A DNA stretch of 46,542 bases from JBEIFW01 sp040382215. Its GTDB lineage: Bacteria; Actinomycetota; Acidimicrobiia; Acidimicrobiales; Ilumatobacteraceae. Below the pieces are notes generated by a model. That model made no database searches. It was given only the letters and a program-made list of their open reading frames with translations, and was not told the origin of the DNA. How positions within the stretch are numbered: position 1 is the first letter of the stretch; each line of letters opens with the position of its first letter. Of this stretch, positions 23,031-33,537 are shown piece by piece. The DNA lies in NCBI GenBank assembly GCA_040382215.1, contig JBEIFW010000004.1:1-46542 (forward strand), read 5' to 3'. Both the position numbers and the translations under genes were made by a program.

Positions 23031-25013
23031 TTGACGGATGCCACGAGTGACAACTTGACGAGCGGTTCGGCGATGTCCGGTTCGCAGGAGTATGGAGCGA
23101 AGGACATCCAGGTCCTCGAGGGCCTCGAACCGGTCCGCAAGAGGCCGGGCATGTACATCGGCTCCACCGGCCTCACCGGGCTCCACCATCTGATCTGGGA
23201 GGTCGTCGACAATTCCGTCGACGAAGCGATGGCCGGCTACTGCCGACGGATCGAGGTCACCCTCACGGCCGACGGTGGCTGTCGAGTGGTCGACGACGGC
23301 CGGGGCATCCCCGTCGACCCCTATCCGGAAGGGCCGCACGCGGGCAAGAGTGCTGCTGAGGTCGTGCTCACGGTGCTGCACGCCGGTGGGAAGTTCGGCG
23401 GCGAGGGCTACAAAGTGTCCGGCGGTCTCCACGGCGTGGGCGTTTCCGTCGTCAACGCGTTGTCGACGCGGCTCGAACTCGACATCGACCGGGGTGGCTC
23501 TCGCCACCGGATGGTGTTCGCCGACGGTGGCAAGGTCGCCGCTGCGCTGCAGATCGTCGGGGACAGTCCGAAGGACCGGCGAAGTGGTACGTCCGTCACG
23601 TTCTGGCCCGATGCTGCGATCTTCCAATCCGAGGAAGGCGTGGAGTTCGTCGCCCGCACCGTGCTCGAACGCCTGCAGGTGATGGCGTTTCTGAACCGCG
23701 GTCTCGAAATCGCCTTCATCGATGAACGCGCCGGCCGCGAGCACGCCGAGGTCTTCCGGTACGACGGTGGGCTCGTCGATTTCGTCCGCCACCTCAACGC
23801 CTCGAAAGAGGCACTGTTCCTCAAGGTGATCACCTTCGACGCCGAGGAGGATGAGCAGACCGTTGACGTTGCGCTCCAGTGGAACACGGGCTACTACGAG
23901 TCGATCCACGGGTACGCCAACGGCATCTCCACCACCGAAGGGGGAATGCATGTCGAGGGCTTCCGCTCTGCGCTCACCAAGGTGGTCAACGACTACGCCT
24001 TCGCCCGAGGACTGCTGAAAGAGGGCAAGGACGAGCGGCTCACCGGTGACGACATACGCGAGGGCCTCACCGGGATCATCGCGGTCAAGCTCCGCGAACC
24101 GCAGTTCGAAGGACAGACGAAAGCGAAGCTCGGGAACGTCTCGATCCGCTCGCTCGTGCAGAAGGTCACGAACGCCAAGCTCGCCGAATGGTTCGAGGAG
24201 AACCCGAAAGAGGCGCAGCTGATCGTCCGCAAGGCGCAAGCAGCGGCGCTCGCGCGCGTGGCGGCGAAGAATGCTCGCAATGCCATCCGCCGCAAGACCG
24301 GCTTGTCGGGGGCCGGGATGCCCGAGAAGTTGAAGGACTGCTCGAGTCGCGACCCGGGTGAATGCGAGCTGTTCATCGTGGAAGGCGACTCGGCCGGCGG
24401 GACAGCCGTGTCGGCCCGAGATCCGCGGATCCAGGCGATCCTGCCGATCCGCGGCAAGATCCTGAACGTCGAACGGGCGCGTATCGATCGGATGCTCAAG
24501 AACAACGAGATCATCGCCTTGGTGACCGCGATCGGCGGCGGGGTTGGCGATGAGTTCGATCTGGGCAAGGTCCGCTACCACAAGGTGATCGCGATGTGTG
24601 ACGCCGATGTCGATGGCAGCCACATCCGCACGTTGCTCCTCACGTTCTTCTTCCGACAGATGAAGCCCTTGGTGGAGAGCGGGATGATCTACATCGCGCA
24701 GCCGCCGCTCTATTCGACTGAAGTGGGTAAAGAAAAGCGCTATCTGAAGGACGACTCCGCGAGGACCCAGTTCCTGCAAGCGCATCCGAATCACCGCAAG
24801 GAGTTCCAACGCCTCAAAGGCCTCGGCGAGATGGACGCCGCCGAACTGCGGGACACCACGATGGATCCGGACCGGCGCACGTTGCTGCAGGTCACGGTCG
24901 AGCAGGCCGCGCTTGCGGATGAGATCACGAGCGTGCTGATGGGTGACGAGGTCGACCTTCGCAAGGCGTTCATCCAACGCAACGCGAAAGACGTTCGGTT
25001 CCTGGACATCTGA
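23031..25013 (+). CDS. gyrB: DNA gyrase subunit B
   Basis: GyrB is the ATPase half of gyrase. In this 660-residue protein the GHKL ATPase shows WEVVDNSVDEAMAGYC and VDDGRGIPVD, GLHGVGVSVVNALS, the transducer follows, and the Toprim domain has EGDSAGGTA and DADVDGSHIRTLLL with the metal-binding DxD. The C-terminus QRNAKDVRFLDI is typical. The start is TTG 23031; a later ATG at 23073 (SGSQEYGAKDIQVL) is an alternative that keeps all domains. It ends 1 bp before the gyrA ATG. Confidence 0.97.
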   Translation: MTDATSDNLTSGSAMSGSQEYGAKDIQVLEGLEPVRKRPGMYIGSTGLTGLHHLIWEVVDNSVDEAMAGYCRRIEVTLTADGGCRVVDDGRGIPVDPYPEGPHAGKSAAEVVLTVLHAGGKFGGEGYKVSGGLHGVGVSVVNALSTRLELDIDRGGSRHRMVFADGGKVAAALQIVGDSPKDRRSGTSVTFWPDAAIFQSEEGVEFVARTVLERLQVMAFLNRGLEIAFIDERAGREHAEVFRYDGGLVDFVRHLNASKEALFLKVITFDAEEDEQTVDVALQWNTGYYESIHGYANGISTTEGGMHVEGFRSALTKVVNDYAFARGLLKEGKDERLTGDDIREGLTGIIAVKLREPQFEGQTKAKLGNVSIRSLVQKVTNAKLAEWFEENPKEAQLIVRKAQAAALARVAAKNARNAIRRKTGLSGAGMPEKLKDCSSRDPGECELFIVEGDSAGGTAVSARDPRIQAILPIRGKILNVERARIDRMLKNNEIIALVTAIGGGVGDEFDLGKVRYHKVIAMCDADVDGSHIRTLLLTFFFRQMKPLVESGMIYIAQPPLYSTEVGKEKRYLKDDSARTQFLQAHPNHRKEFQRLKGLGEMDAAELRDTTMDPDRRTLLQVTVEQAALADEITSVLMGDEVDLRKAFIQRNAKDVRFLDI

Positions 25014-25014
25014 G

Positions 25015-27543
<2,529 letters not shown>

Positions 27544-27573
27544 GCGGACTCGGGTGACTCGGGTCGTGTGTTC

Positions 27574-27587
27574 GCGGCGTTCGCCGC
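27574..27587 (+). terminator. Hairpin after gyrA, weak terminator candidate
   Basis: GCGGCGTTCGCCGC forms a 5-bp GC stem with a four-base loop, 31 nt past the gyrA stop. There is no T-run, so intrinsic termination is uncertain. Confidence 0.3.
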
Positions 27588-27609
27588 CCCGGTCGACCGG
27601 AGGTGAGTC

Positions 27610-27957
27610 GTGGATGGTCGTACGGACGTACGAGCGGAGCTCGGAGGAGCGACGGTCCTGGTGATCGCCGTCGCTGCGGTCGCTGCGGTGGCGGTGGCTG
27701 CGATCGGCCGGTTGTCGGCGGCTGGGGTCGACGCTGCCCGGGCCCGCAGTGCAGCGGATGCCGTGGCACTCGGGGTGGTGATGGGCGCGCCACCGGAGTC
27801 GCTCGCCGCCGCCAACGGCGCACGCCTGGCATCCGTGGTTCGCACCGGAGACGTCGTGGAGGTTGTCGTCGTGGTCGGTAGTGCCCGGGCGCGCGCTCGC
27901 GCCGAACTCGTCTGGGCGCCCGCGGATGAACGCCATCGGAACGCCTCACCGCCGTAA
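27610..27957 (+). CDS. TadE-like single-pass membrane protein
   Basis: This 115-residue protein begins with a short acidic/basic leader, then a hydrophobic helix (about 13-38, VLVIAVAAVAAVAVAAIGRL), ARARSAADAVALG, and NGARLASVVRTGDVVEVVVVVG. The helix followed by an 'AADLAALA'-like segment and 'NGA' matches the TadE-like proteins of actinobacterial secretion/pilus loci. The usual companions (tadA, tadB, tadC) are not present, so it is an orphan here. The GTG has a strong GGAGGTGAG Shine-Dalgarno. Confidence 0.7.
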   Translation: MDGRTDVRAELGGATVLVIAVAAVAAVAVAAIGRLSAAGVDAARARSAADAVALGVVMGAPPESLAAANGARLASVVRTGDVVEVVVVVGSARARARAELVWAPADERHRNASPP

Positions 27958-27960
27958 GCT
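27955..27960 (+). promoter_or_regulatory. -10 box (TAAGCT) of the DUF3566 gene
   Basis: TAAGCT overlaps the stop codon of the upstream gene and is 7 nt before ATG 27968, a leaderless arrangement. Confidence 0.5.
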
Positions 27961-27967
27961 TCGGTCG

Positions 27968-28747
27968 ATGGCCGAACGGATCGATGAACGACCGCAGCGG
28001 CCGAGTGAGAGTTCATCGAACGCAGACTTGCCGTTCACCTCCTGGGCGCCACCGGGCGAGGTTCTCGCGTGGAGCGAACCGACGGTGAACGATGCGTTTC
28101 TGGTGCCCGAGGCGCAGGAGCGGGCGCGCACCGATCTCGGAGCGCCCGACCAGTCCCGGCCCGCCGAACCAGCCACCGTGGTCCTTGCAGCGGCGACCGT
28201 CGATCCGGAGCCCGGCGCCGCCGTCGAACCGGTCGTCGAACCGGTCGTCGAAGCGGAGGGCGGGCCGCTCCGGCCGGCGCCGTCGGCTTGGCAACGGTGG
28301 CGGATGCGGCGTCCGCGGGTGCGAAAGGTGTCCCGGGTAGTGCGTCGTGTCGACGCCTGGTCGGTGTTCAAGGTGGCGCTCGTGTTCTGGGCGGTTGCCT
28401 ATGCCGTGGCGCTCGTGGCGTCGGTACTGCTGTGGAACCTTGCGGACACCACCGGCACGATCGCCAATATCGAAGGGTTCGTGAAGGAGCTGTTTGCGCT
28501 CGACACGTTCGAGCTCCAGGGCGACGTGATCTTCCGTGCCGCAATGTGGCTCGGAGCGGTCCTCGCACTGGCGGGCACGGCGGCGAGTGTCGTGGCGGCG
28601 ATCCTGTTCAACCTGATCACCGACCTCGTGGGTGGCATTCGGGTGACCGTGCTCGAAGAAGAGGTCGTCCTCGCCTACGACCTGCCGCCCGGCGCTGCGG
28701 CGGACGGGAGCGATCCAGCCCTCGCCGGACCAGCGGTATCCGGTTGA
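27968..28747 (+). CDS. DUF3566 transmembrane protein downstream of gyrA
   Basis: This 259-residue protein has a long hydrophilic N-terminal part with a VEPVVEPVVE repeat, a basic stretch RMRRPRVRKVSRVVRRVDAW, then two membrane helices (FKVALVFWAVAYAVALVASV and LGAVLALAGTAASVVAAILF) around a loop. The C-terminal half fits DUF3566, found directly after gyrA in most actinobacteria (Rv0007 in M. tuberculosis; related to CwsA-type cell-shape partners by location only). Function unknown. The ATG at 27968 is preferred to GTG 27863, which lies inside the previous gene. Confidence 0.85.
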   Translation: MAERIDERPQRPSESSSNADLPFTSWAPPGEVLAWSEPTVNDAFLVPEAQERARTDLGAPDQSRPAEPATVVLAAATVDPEPGAAVEPVVEPVVEAEGGPLRPAPSAWQRWRMRRPRVRKVSRVVRRVDAWSVFKVALVFWAVAYAVALVASVLLWNLADTTGTIANIEGFVKELFALDTFELQGDVIFRAAMWLGAVLALAGTAASVVAAILFNLITDLVGGIRVTVLEEEVVLAYDLPPGAAADGSDPALAGPAVSG

Positions 28748-28788
28748 CGCCATCCGGTTCGCGGCGGGTAGCCTGCCGGTCCCGGTTC

Positions 28789-28862
28789 GGGGCTATAGCT
28801 CAGTTGGTTAGAGCGTCACACTGATAATGTGAAGGTCGCTGGTTCGATTCCAGCTAGCCCCA
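28789..28862 (+). tRNA. tRNA-Ile (anticodon GAT)
   Basis: A full cloverleaf is visible: acceptor GGGGCTA paired with TAGCCCC, D-arm with AGCTCAGTTGGTTAGAGC, anticodon stem TCACA/TGTGA enclosing CTGATAA (anticodon GAT), and a T-arm with GGTTCGATTCC. The discriminator base is A and CCA is not encoded. Downstream of gyrA and DUF3566 is the place of ileT in mycobacteria. The next reading frame starts 1 nt after the mature 3' end. Confidence 0.98.
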
Positions 28863-28863
28863 C

Positions 28864-29001
28864 GTGAAGGCCGTACGCCGAGCGCTCCTGGCTGTGTCGG
28901 GAACCGCCGTGATCGCACTGTTGGTGCGGCTGCGCGGCCGAGGCGGCGTGCCCCCGCAGCGTGGTGGCTGGCAGGAGATTCCCTTCGACCGGACGGCCTG
29001 A
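28864..29001 (+). CDS. Small 45-residue membrane-type protein
   Basis: A short reading frame starts with GTG 28864 directly after tRNA-Ile and ends in TGA immediately before the next gene's GTG (29002). It begins basic (KAVRRALL), has one hydrophobic helix (LLAVSGTAVIALLVRL) and ends with GGWQEIPFDR, a distinct hydrophilic tail. The exact abutment to the downstream gene and the coding-like third-position GC suggest it is translated. I recognise no family. It could be a small membrane-anchored partner of the following oxidoreductase. Confidence 0.55.
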   Translation: MKAVRRALLAVSGTAVIALLVRLRGRGGVPPQRGGWQEIPFDRTA

Positions 29002-29979
29002 GTGCGGATCGCAGTCGTCGGCCTCGGCGCCGTCGGGGCGCGAGCGGCGCGTCAGCTCACCGTGTCGCCGCAGGTGACAGAAGTGCAGCTTCATGACGTG
29101 ATCCCCGGTCGGGCGGCGCAGGTGGCGGCAGCACTGGCCGGCACGGCACGGGGGATGTCGGAGGCGTTTCCGATCGAGCCGTGTGACGTCGTGGTGCTGG
29201 CAACGCCATCCCCACACGGGCCCGCCGTCCGCTCCGCCCTCGCCCTCGGAGCGCACGTCGTGAGTACGTCGGACGATTTGCGTGACGCTCGCGAGTTGCT
29301 GGATCTGGGGAAGGACGCCGAGCATTCGGACCGGACCCTGTTGGTCGGCGCCGCCTTTGCTCCTGGCATCACCTGCCTGCTGGGGCGTTTCGCCGCGTCG
29401 GGCATGGACCAGGTGGACGAGATCCATGTGGCTCGACACGGGACCGGCGGTCCGTCGTGCGCGCGGCAACATCACCGAGTGTTGTCATCCGCAGCGATTC
29501 TCTGGAGAGACGGGCGTTGGATGGAGCGCCCCGGCGGCTCTGGCCGAGAACTGCTCTGGTTTCCCGAGCCAGTCGGCGCACGCGACTGCTACCACGCGCA
29601 GCTCGTCGACCCCACGCTGTTGCTCCCGGCGTTCCCGGAGGCGCAACGCGTTTCGGCCCGTACCAGTGCCACCCGGCGGGACCGGCTCACCGCCCGGTTG
29701 CCGATGCTGCGACCACCCCATCCCGAAGGTGGGCTCGGTGCGGTGCGGATCGAGGTTCGTGGTCAGCGCGAGGGTGCCCGCGTCGTCGAGATCCTCGGGG
29801 CCGTCGACCGCCCAGCGGTCGCTGCCGGTGGGGTCGCTGCGCTGGCGGCACTGGCCGCACCCACGGCACCGCGAGGCGCTTACGGGTTGGCGGATCGCAG
29901 GCTTGACACGATCGCGATGCTCACCGAGCTCTACCGGCGAGGGATCCGTGCGGCTCGCTTCGTCGGTGCCGGCGAGTAA
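29002..29979 (+). CDS. NAD(P)-binding oxidoreductase, saccharopine dehydrogenase-like
   Basis: This 325-residue protein has an N-terminal Rossmann motif VVGLGAVGARAARQL with the GxGxxG pattern, then an acidic residue at the end of strand 2 (LHDV) and a CDVVVLATPSPHGPAVRSAL segment typical of saccharopine or homoserine dehydrogenase-like enzymes. GAAFAPGITCLLGR after it is like the catalytic-domain start in saccharopine dehydrogenase family members. The substrate is unknown. Cytosolic. GTG start directly follows the stop of the 45-residue ORF, probably cotranscribed. Confidence 0.8.
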   Translation: MRIAVVGLGAVGARAARQLTVSPQVTEVQLHDVIPGRAAQVAAALAGTARGMSEAFPIEPCDVVVLATPSPHGPAVRSALALGAHVVSTSDDLRDARELLDLGKDAEHSDRTLLVGAAFAPGITCLLGRFAASGMDQVDEIHVARHGTGGPSCARQHHRVLSSAAILWRDGRWMERPGGSGRELLWFPEPVGARDCYHAQLVDPTLLLPAFPEAQRVSARTSATRRDRLTARLPMLRPPHPEGGLGAVRIEVRGQREGARVVEILGAVDRPAVAAGGVAALAALAAPTAPRGAYGLADRRLDTIAMLTELYRRGIRAARFVGAGE

Positions 29980-30021
29980 CGGTTGCGGCGGCGCCCGCTC
30001 GGTGCCGCCGCAGGGCTGCGA

Positions 30022-30813
30022 TCAGTAGGCGCCGATGGCGGCGAGGCGCTCCTCGCGCTGAGCAGCCGCCACGGCGAGGATGTCATCGATTTCTTCGGTG
30101 TCGAACCCGGCGAGCTCGCGGAACTTTCGGGCGAGCCGGATCGCCGCTTCGCGGCCCTCGCCCCGCAGACCGCGGAAGTTGAACAGGCCGTCGACGGTGC
30201 GCTGGAACTCAAGCGCTCGCTTCTGGCGGTCGGCGTCGTTCTTGGTGACCTCGCGCAGCCACGTCGAGCCCATCTTCACGTGGGTGACCTCGTCGGCGAG
30301 CATCCAGTCCTCGCAGAACCACAGCACCGGATCGCCGATCTCGGCGGCGAAGTCACGCATCGTGGTGAACACGTCGATCGCAAGCCCCTCGAGGGCCCGG
30401 TTCACGCCGGCGAGGCGGAACACCGGATCCGGGTGGCACGCCGCTTCGAACAGGGTGACCGCCTCGGCGTATTCGCCGATCTCGCCGCCCATGTGCTCGG
30501 CGAGTTTCAGCGAGATCTCGACGTGGCGAGCCTCGTCCCAGCACTGACGAGCCATGTCCAGCTTCATCGCGAAGGGGATCTCGTCGGTGCCGTAGTCGAA
30601 CGCCGTGCGTCCGGCCCCCTCAAGTGCCTGGATCTCGCCGACGAAGATCCCGTGCATCTGGCGCCGGGCCCGGTCGGCGACGTCCTCGGCCGTCGGATCC
30701 ATCCGCCGCTCTTCGCCATTGGTGAGTCGCTGATCGTTGAAGCGCTCGGCGGTGGTGATCCGGTGGAAGCGCTCGTCGCGGGCGAGGTGGTCGGGCGGCA
30801 ATTGGGTGCGCAC
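30022..30813 (-). CDS. Ferritin-like (DUF455-type) diiron protein
   Basis: This 263-residue all-helical protein carries ligands for a dinuclear metal site: Glu60 or Glu65 (VGEIQALEGAG), EARH (94-97), Glu142 in ALEGLAIDVF and EVTH (175-178). This is the E, ExxH, E, ExxH pattern of ferritin-like oxidases; DUF455 is the closest family I know. The reaction is unknown. The GTG at 30813 is preceded by TAGACT at 6 nt. It is convergent with the oxidoreductase gene (42-bp gap) and divergent from the hydrolase. Confidence 0.78.
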   Translation of the reverse strand: MRTQLPPDHLARDERFHRITTAERFNDQRLTNGEERRMDPTAEDVADRARRQMHGIFVGEIQALEGAGRTAFDYGTDEIPFAMKLDMARQCWDEARHVEISLKLAEHMGGEIGEYAEAVTLFEAACHPDPVFRLAGVNRALEGLAIDVFTTMRDFAAEIGDPVLWFCEDWMLADEVTHVKMGSTWLREVTKNDADRQKRALEFQRTVDGLFNFRGLRGEGREAAIRLARKFRELAGFDTEEIDDILAVAAAQREERLAAIGAY

Positions 30814-30819
30814 GCTGGG

Positions 30820-30825
30820 AGTCTA
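30820..30825 (-). promoter_or_regulatory. -10 box (TAGACT) of the ferritin-like gene
   Basis: The minus-strand TAGACT is 6 nt before GTG 30813 with no Shine-Dalgarno, a probable leaderless promoter. Confidence 0.5.
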
Positions 30826-30897
30826 CGACCGCCTGGCCCGATCGTGTCACGGGAGTCACAGCCAGCGAGCGGGTGACCCGGTCGTCGGAGCGCCCGG

Positions 30898-30903
30898 TAC
30901 CCT
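30898..30903 (+). promoter_or_regulatory. -10 box (TACCCT) of the alpha/beta hydrolase gene
   Basis: TACCCT lies 8 nt before GTG 30912. This supports 30912 over the upstream start at 30873. Confidence 0.45.
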
Positions 30904-30911
30904 CCGGCGCC

Positions 30912-31739
30912 GTGCAGCGTCCATGGCTTCCCCCCGCCCAGGTGATCGATCTCCCGGGCCGGGGTGAGATGGTGTGTCGGGTGCACGCCGATGGTGCCGG
31001 CCCGTGGGTGGTCCTGCTGCACGGGTGGACGGCGTCGGGTGATCTCCAATGGTTCACCGCCTACGAGGCGTTGGCGTCCACCCACCGCTTCGTCGCCGTG
31101 GACCACCGGGGTCACGGGCGAGGGGTACGCGATCTCCAGCCGTTCCGACTCGAAGACGCAGCCGATGACGTGGCCGGGGCGATACGCGCGCTCGGGCTGG
31201 GCCCGTCGATCGTCGCCGGGTACTCGATGGGCGGGCCGATCTCGTTGCTGGTCGCTCGCCGGCATCCTGAGCTGGTGGCCGGTCTGGTGCTCGCGGCGAC
31301 CTCGCTCGAGTTCTCGAGCCACCGCCATCAGCGCCTGGGGTGGCTCGGCCTCCCGCTGCTCGAGACGATGCTGCGCAGTCGCCTCGGGGCGCGCCTGGGG
31401 CGGCGCGGGCTGCGGCGTGTGTTGGCGGACGACCTCGCCGGTTACCTGCCGTGGCTCGCCGCCGAAGGGCGTCGTCACGACCCGCGGGCGTTGCGTGAAG
31501 CGGGTCGGGCGATCAGCGGGTTCGACGGCCGGCTCTGGGCGGGCTCGCTCGGGGTTCCGGCCGTGTCCGTGGTGACGACGCTGGATCGACTGGTGCCGCC
31601 CGGTCGTCAGCGCGAGTTGGCCGGGGTGATCGGTGCGGCGGTCGTCGAACTCGACGGCGACCATCTCGTGCCGTGGGAGTCGCCGGCGGCGTTCAGTCGG
31701 GCGTTGGTTCGCGCGGTGGGGGCGGTCCCGGCTCGGTGA
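30912..31739 (+). CDS. Alpha/beta hydrolase
   Basis: This 275-residue hydrolase has VVLLHGWTASGD (oxyanion region), VAVDHRGHGRG, the nucleophile elbow GYSMGG, LDRLVP carrying the acid and DGDHLVP the catalytic His. A cap region lies between SLEFSSHRHQRLG and the YLPWLAAEG segment. Esterase or lipase-like activity is likely, substrate unknown; no lid or signal peptide, so cytosolic. The GTG at 30912 is used because of the -10 position. Its last 47 bp overlap the end of the convergent DUF1003 gene. Confidence 0.88.
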   Translation: MQRPWLPPAQVIDLPGRGEMVCRVHADGAGPWVVLLHGWTASGDLQWFTAYEALASTHRFVAVDHRGHGRGVRDLQPFRLEDAADDVAGAIRALGLGPSIVAGYSMGGPISLLVARRHPELVAGLVLAATSLEFSSHRHQRLGWLGLPLLETMLRSRLGARLGRRGLRRVLADDLAGYLPWLAAEGRRHDPRALREAGRAISGFDGRLWAGSLGVPAVSVVTTLDRLVPPGRQRELAGVIGAAVVELDGDHLVPWESPAAFSRALVRAVGAVPAR

Positions 31740-32202
31740 GCTCGTCGAGGCGACGGTGGATGCGCTCGACAGCTCGGGTGAGATCGTCGAGGTCGCCCGT
31801 CGTGACCACGTCGGCCAATGCGAGCCGTACGCTGGCGAGCTCGCGGGCCAGGAATTCGGTGTCGGCCTGTACCCGGGCATTGACCTGCCGGTCGAGCTCG
31901 AGTTGGGTGCGGTCGCGCGCCTCCTGGCGGTTCTGGGCGAGCAGGATCAGTGGCGCGGCGTAGGCGGCCTGGGTGGAGAACCCCAGGTTGAGCAGGATGA
32001 AGGGGTAGGGGTCGAACCGGAGCGTCACCACAGCGATGTTCAGCGCGATCCAGACGATCACGATGACCGTCTGGATCACGAGGAAGCGAGCAGTGCCGAG
32101 GTAGCGGGCGATCGCCTCGGAGAACTGTCCGAAGGCCTCGGGGTCGTAATGAACCCCGAACCGGCCCCGATTGCGGGGGGTGGACAGGTCTGTCCGGGGC
32201 AC
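31693..32202 (-). CDS. DUF1003 membrane protein
   Basis: This 169-residue protein has an N-terminal cytosolic stretch, two membrane helices (FLVIQTVIVIVWIALNIAV and FILLNLGFSTQAAYAAPLIL) and LAQNRQEARDRTQLELDRQVN, the diagnostic DUF1003 sequence, followed by a helical tail. The role is unknown. It lies directly downstream of the MgtE-like gene: GTG 32202 is one base past that gene's TGA (TGACGTG), so they are cotranscribed. The pair is common in actinobacteria, suggesting a shared ion-transport-related role. The 3' end overlaps the hydrolase by 47 bp. Confidence 0.9.
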   Translation of the reverse strand: MPRTDLSTPRNRGRFGVHYDPEAFGQFSEAIARYLGTARFLVIQTVIVIVWIALNIAVVTLRFDPYPFILLNLGFSTQAAYAAPLILLAQNRQEARDRTQLELDRQVNARVQADTEFLARELASVRLALADVVTTGDLDDLTRAVERIHRRLDELTEPGPPPPREPTPD

Positions 32203-32203
32203 G

Positions 32204-33418
32204 TCAACCCACCCCGGTGCGGCGCCGCTGACGCCAGCCGGTCGGCAGCACACGGTCGAGGACGTCGTCGACGGTGATCGCCCCGAGCAGGTGACCCGCT
32301 TCGTCGCACACGCCGACCGAGAGCAGGTTGTAGGCCGCGAGCCGCTCTGCGACCTCGCGCTCGGGCATCGTGGGCGGGATCGTCGGCTCGGGCTCCAGAC
32401 AGCGACCGAGCTCCATCGCCGGCGGTTCGCGCAACAGCCGTTGGAAGTGGACGACGCCGAGGTAGGTACCGGTCGGTGCCACGAATGGCGCCTGGGTGAC
32501 GTAGACCTGCGCCGCTATCGAGACCTGCCAGCTCGGATCGCGAACCTGGGCGAGCGCCTCGGCGACGGTGGCCGTCGGCCCGAGGATGATGACCTCGGGG
32601 GTCATAAGCGAACCGGCCGATCCCTCCGCGTAGGCCAACAACCGGGTGACGACATCGGCCTCTTCCGGTTCCATGGCGGCGATGATCCGGCTGCGTTGTT
32701 CGCCCGGCATTTCGGCCAACAGGTCGGTGAGGTCGTCGTATTCCATCTCGTCGAGCACGGCGACGACCCGCTCGATGTCGAGTCCTTCGATCAGCCGGAG
32801 TTGTTCGGCCTCGGGCAACTCCTCGAGGAGGTCGGCGAGCCCCTCGTCGTCGAGCATGGCGGCCAACTGGCGGCGCTGGGTGAGAGGGAGGGACCGCAGT
32901 GCCGCAGCGACGTCGCTGGGGTGCAACTCGCGCAGGCGGGCGGCCTCGGCGGCGAGCGTCGAGGTGGCGAACAGCTCGGCCACCTCCTCCCAGTCGACCA
33001 CCCGTTCGCTGCGGCGGCGGCGCAGCGGGTTCCGCCGGGCGAGGCGCACCCGGGCGACCTCCCACGACAAGGTCCGCCCGGCGACTGGGCGGAGGGCGAT
33101 GTCGGAGACCGCTTCCTCGCCCACCCGCCGATCGATGAGGGCCGACACGAGGATCTCGCCGGCGCGCGGCTTGAACGGGTTGAGATCGAGATCCCAGGAC
33201 CGCAGGTGGGCACCGTCGTTGTCGAGCGCGGCAACGCGGTTTGCGTTCACGAAGATGCGCCTTCGCTGGCTGGTGGCGACGAACCCGACGACCCGAGGCG
33301 GCTTCGCGGCCTGGCCGGGGGCGAGCACGACGTCGTCGAGCCGACCGATCGGTGCACCGTCGGCGTCGAGCAGGGTGAGGCGCATGACCCGGAACGCGTA
33401 GATGAGCTCAGCGGCCAC
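32204..33418 (-). CDS. Soluble MgtE-like protein: PRC-barrel, MgtE_N and CBS pair
   Basis: This 404-residue cytosolic protein starts with a PRC-barrel-like domain (about 1-90, LLDADGAPIGRLDDVVL), continues with an MgtE N-terminal superhelix (about 150-260, with repeated LLEELPEAEQLRLIEGL and LLAEMPGEQRSRII units) and two CBS domains (about 268-395, GSLMTPEVIILGPTATVAEAL, AYNLLSVGVCDEAGHLLG). The MgtE membrane channel is absent, so it cannot itself transport Mg2+. It may sense Mg2+ or nucleotides for another partner, plausibly the DUF1003 protein encoded next. GTG start with GAGGAG upstream. Confidence 0.88.
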   Translation of the reverse strand: MAAELIYAFRVMRLTLLDADGAPIGRLDDVVLAPGQAAKPPRVVGFVATSQRRRIFVNANRVAALDNDGAHLRSWDLDLNPFKPRAGEILVSALIDRRVGEEAVSDIALRPVAGRTLSWEVARVRLARRNPLRRRRSERVVDWEEVAELFATSTLAAEAARLRELHPSDVAAALRSLPLTQRRQLAAMLDDEGLADLLEELPEAEQLRLIEGLDIERVVAVLDEMEYDDLTDLLAEMPGEQRSRIIAAMEPEEADVVTRLLAYAEGSAGSLMTPEVIILGPTATVAEALAQVRDPSWQVSIAAQVYVTQAPFVAPTGTYLGVVHFQRLLREPPAMELGRCLEPEPTIPPTMPEREVAERLAAYNLLSVGVCDEAGHLLGAITVDDVLDRVLPTGWRQRRRTGVG

Positions 33419-33537
33419 GGGGACTCCTCGGGGCGAGCACGACCGGTGCGAGGACCGCCGGACCCTAGCCGTTCCGAATGGAGAAGGTGGTCGGCCCGCT
33501 GCGCTGCTGCAATGATCGGGAGAGCCAATCGTGAGAT

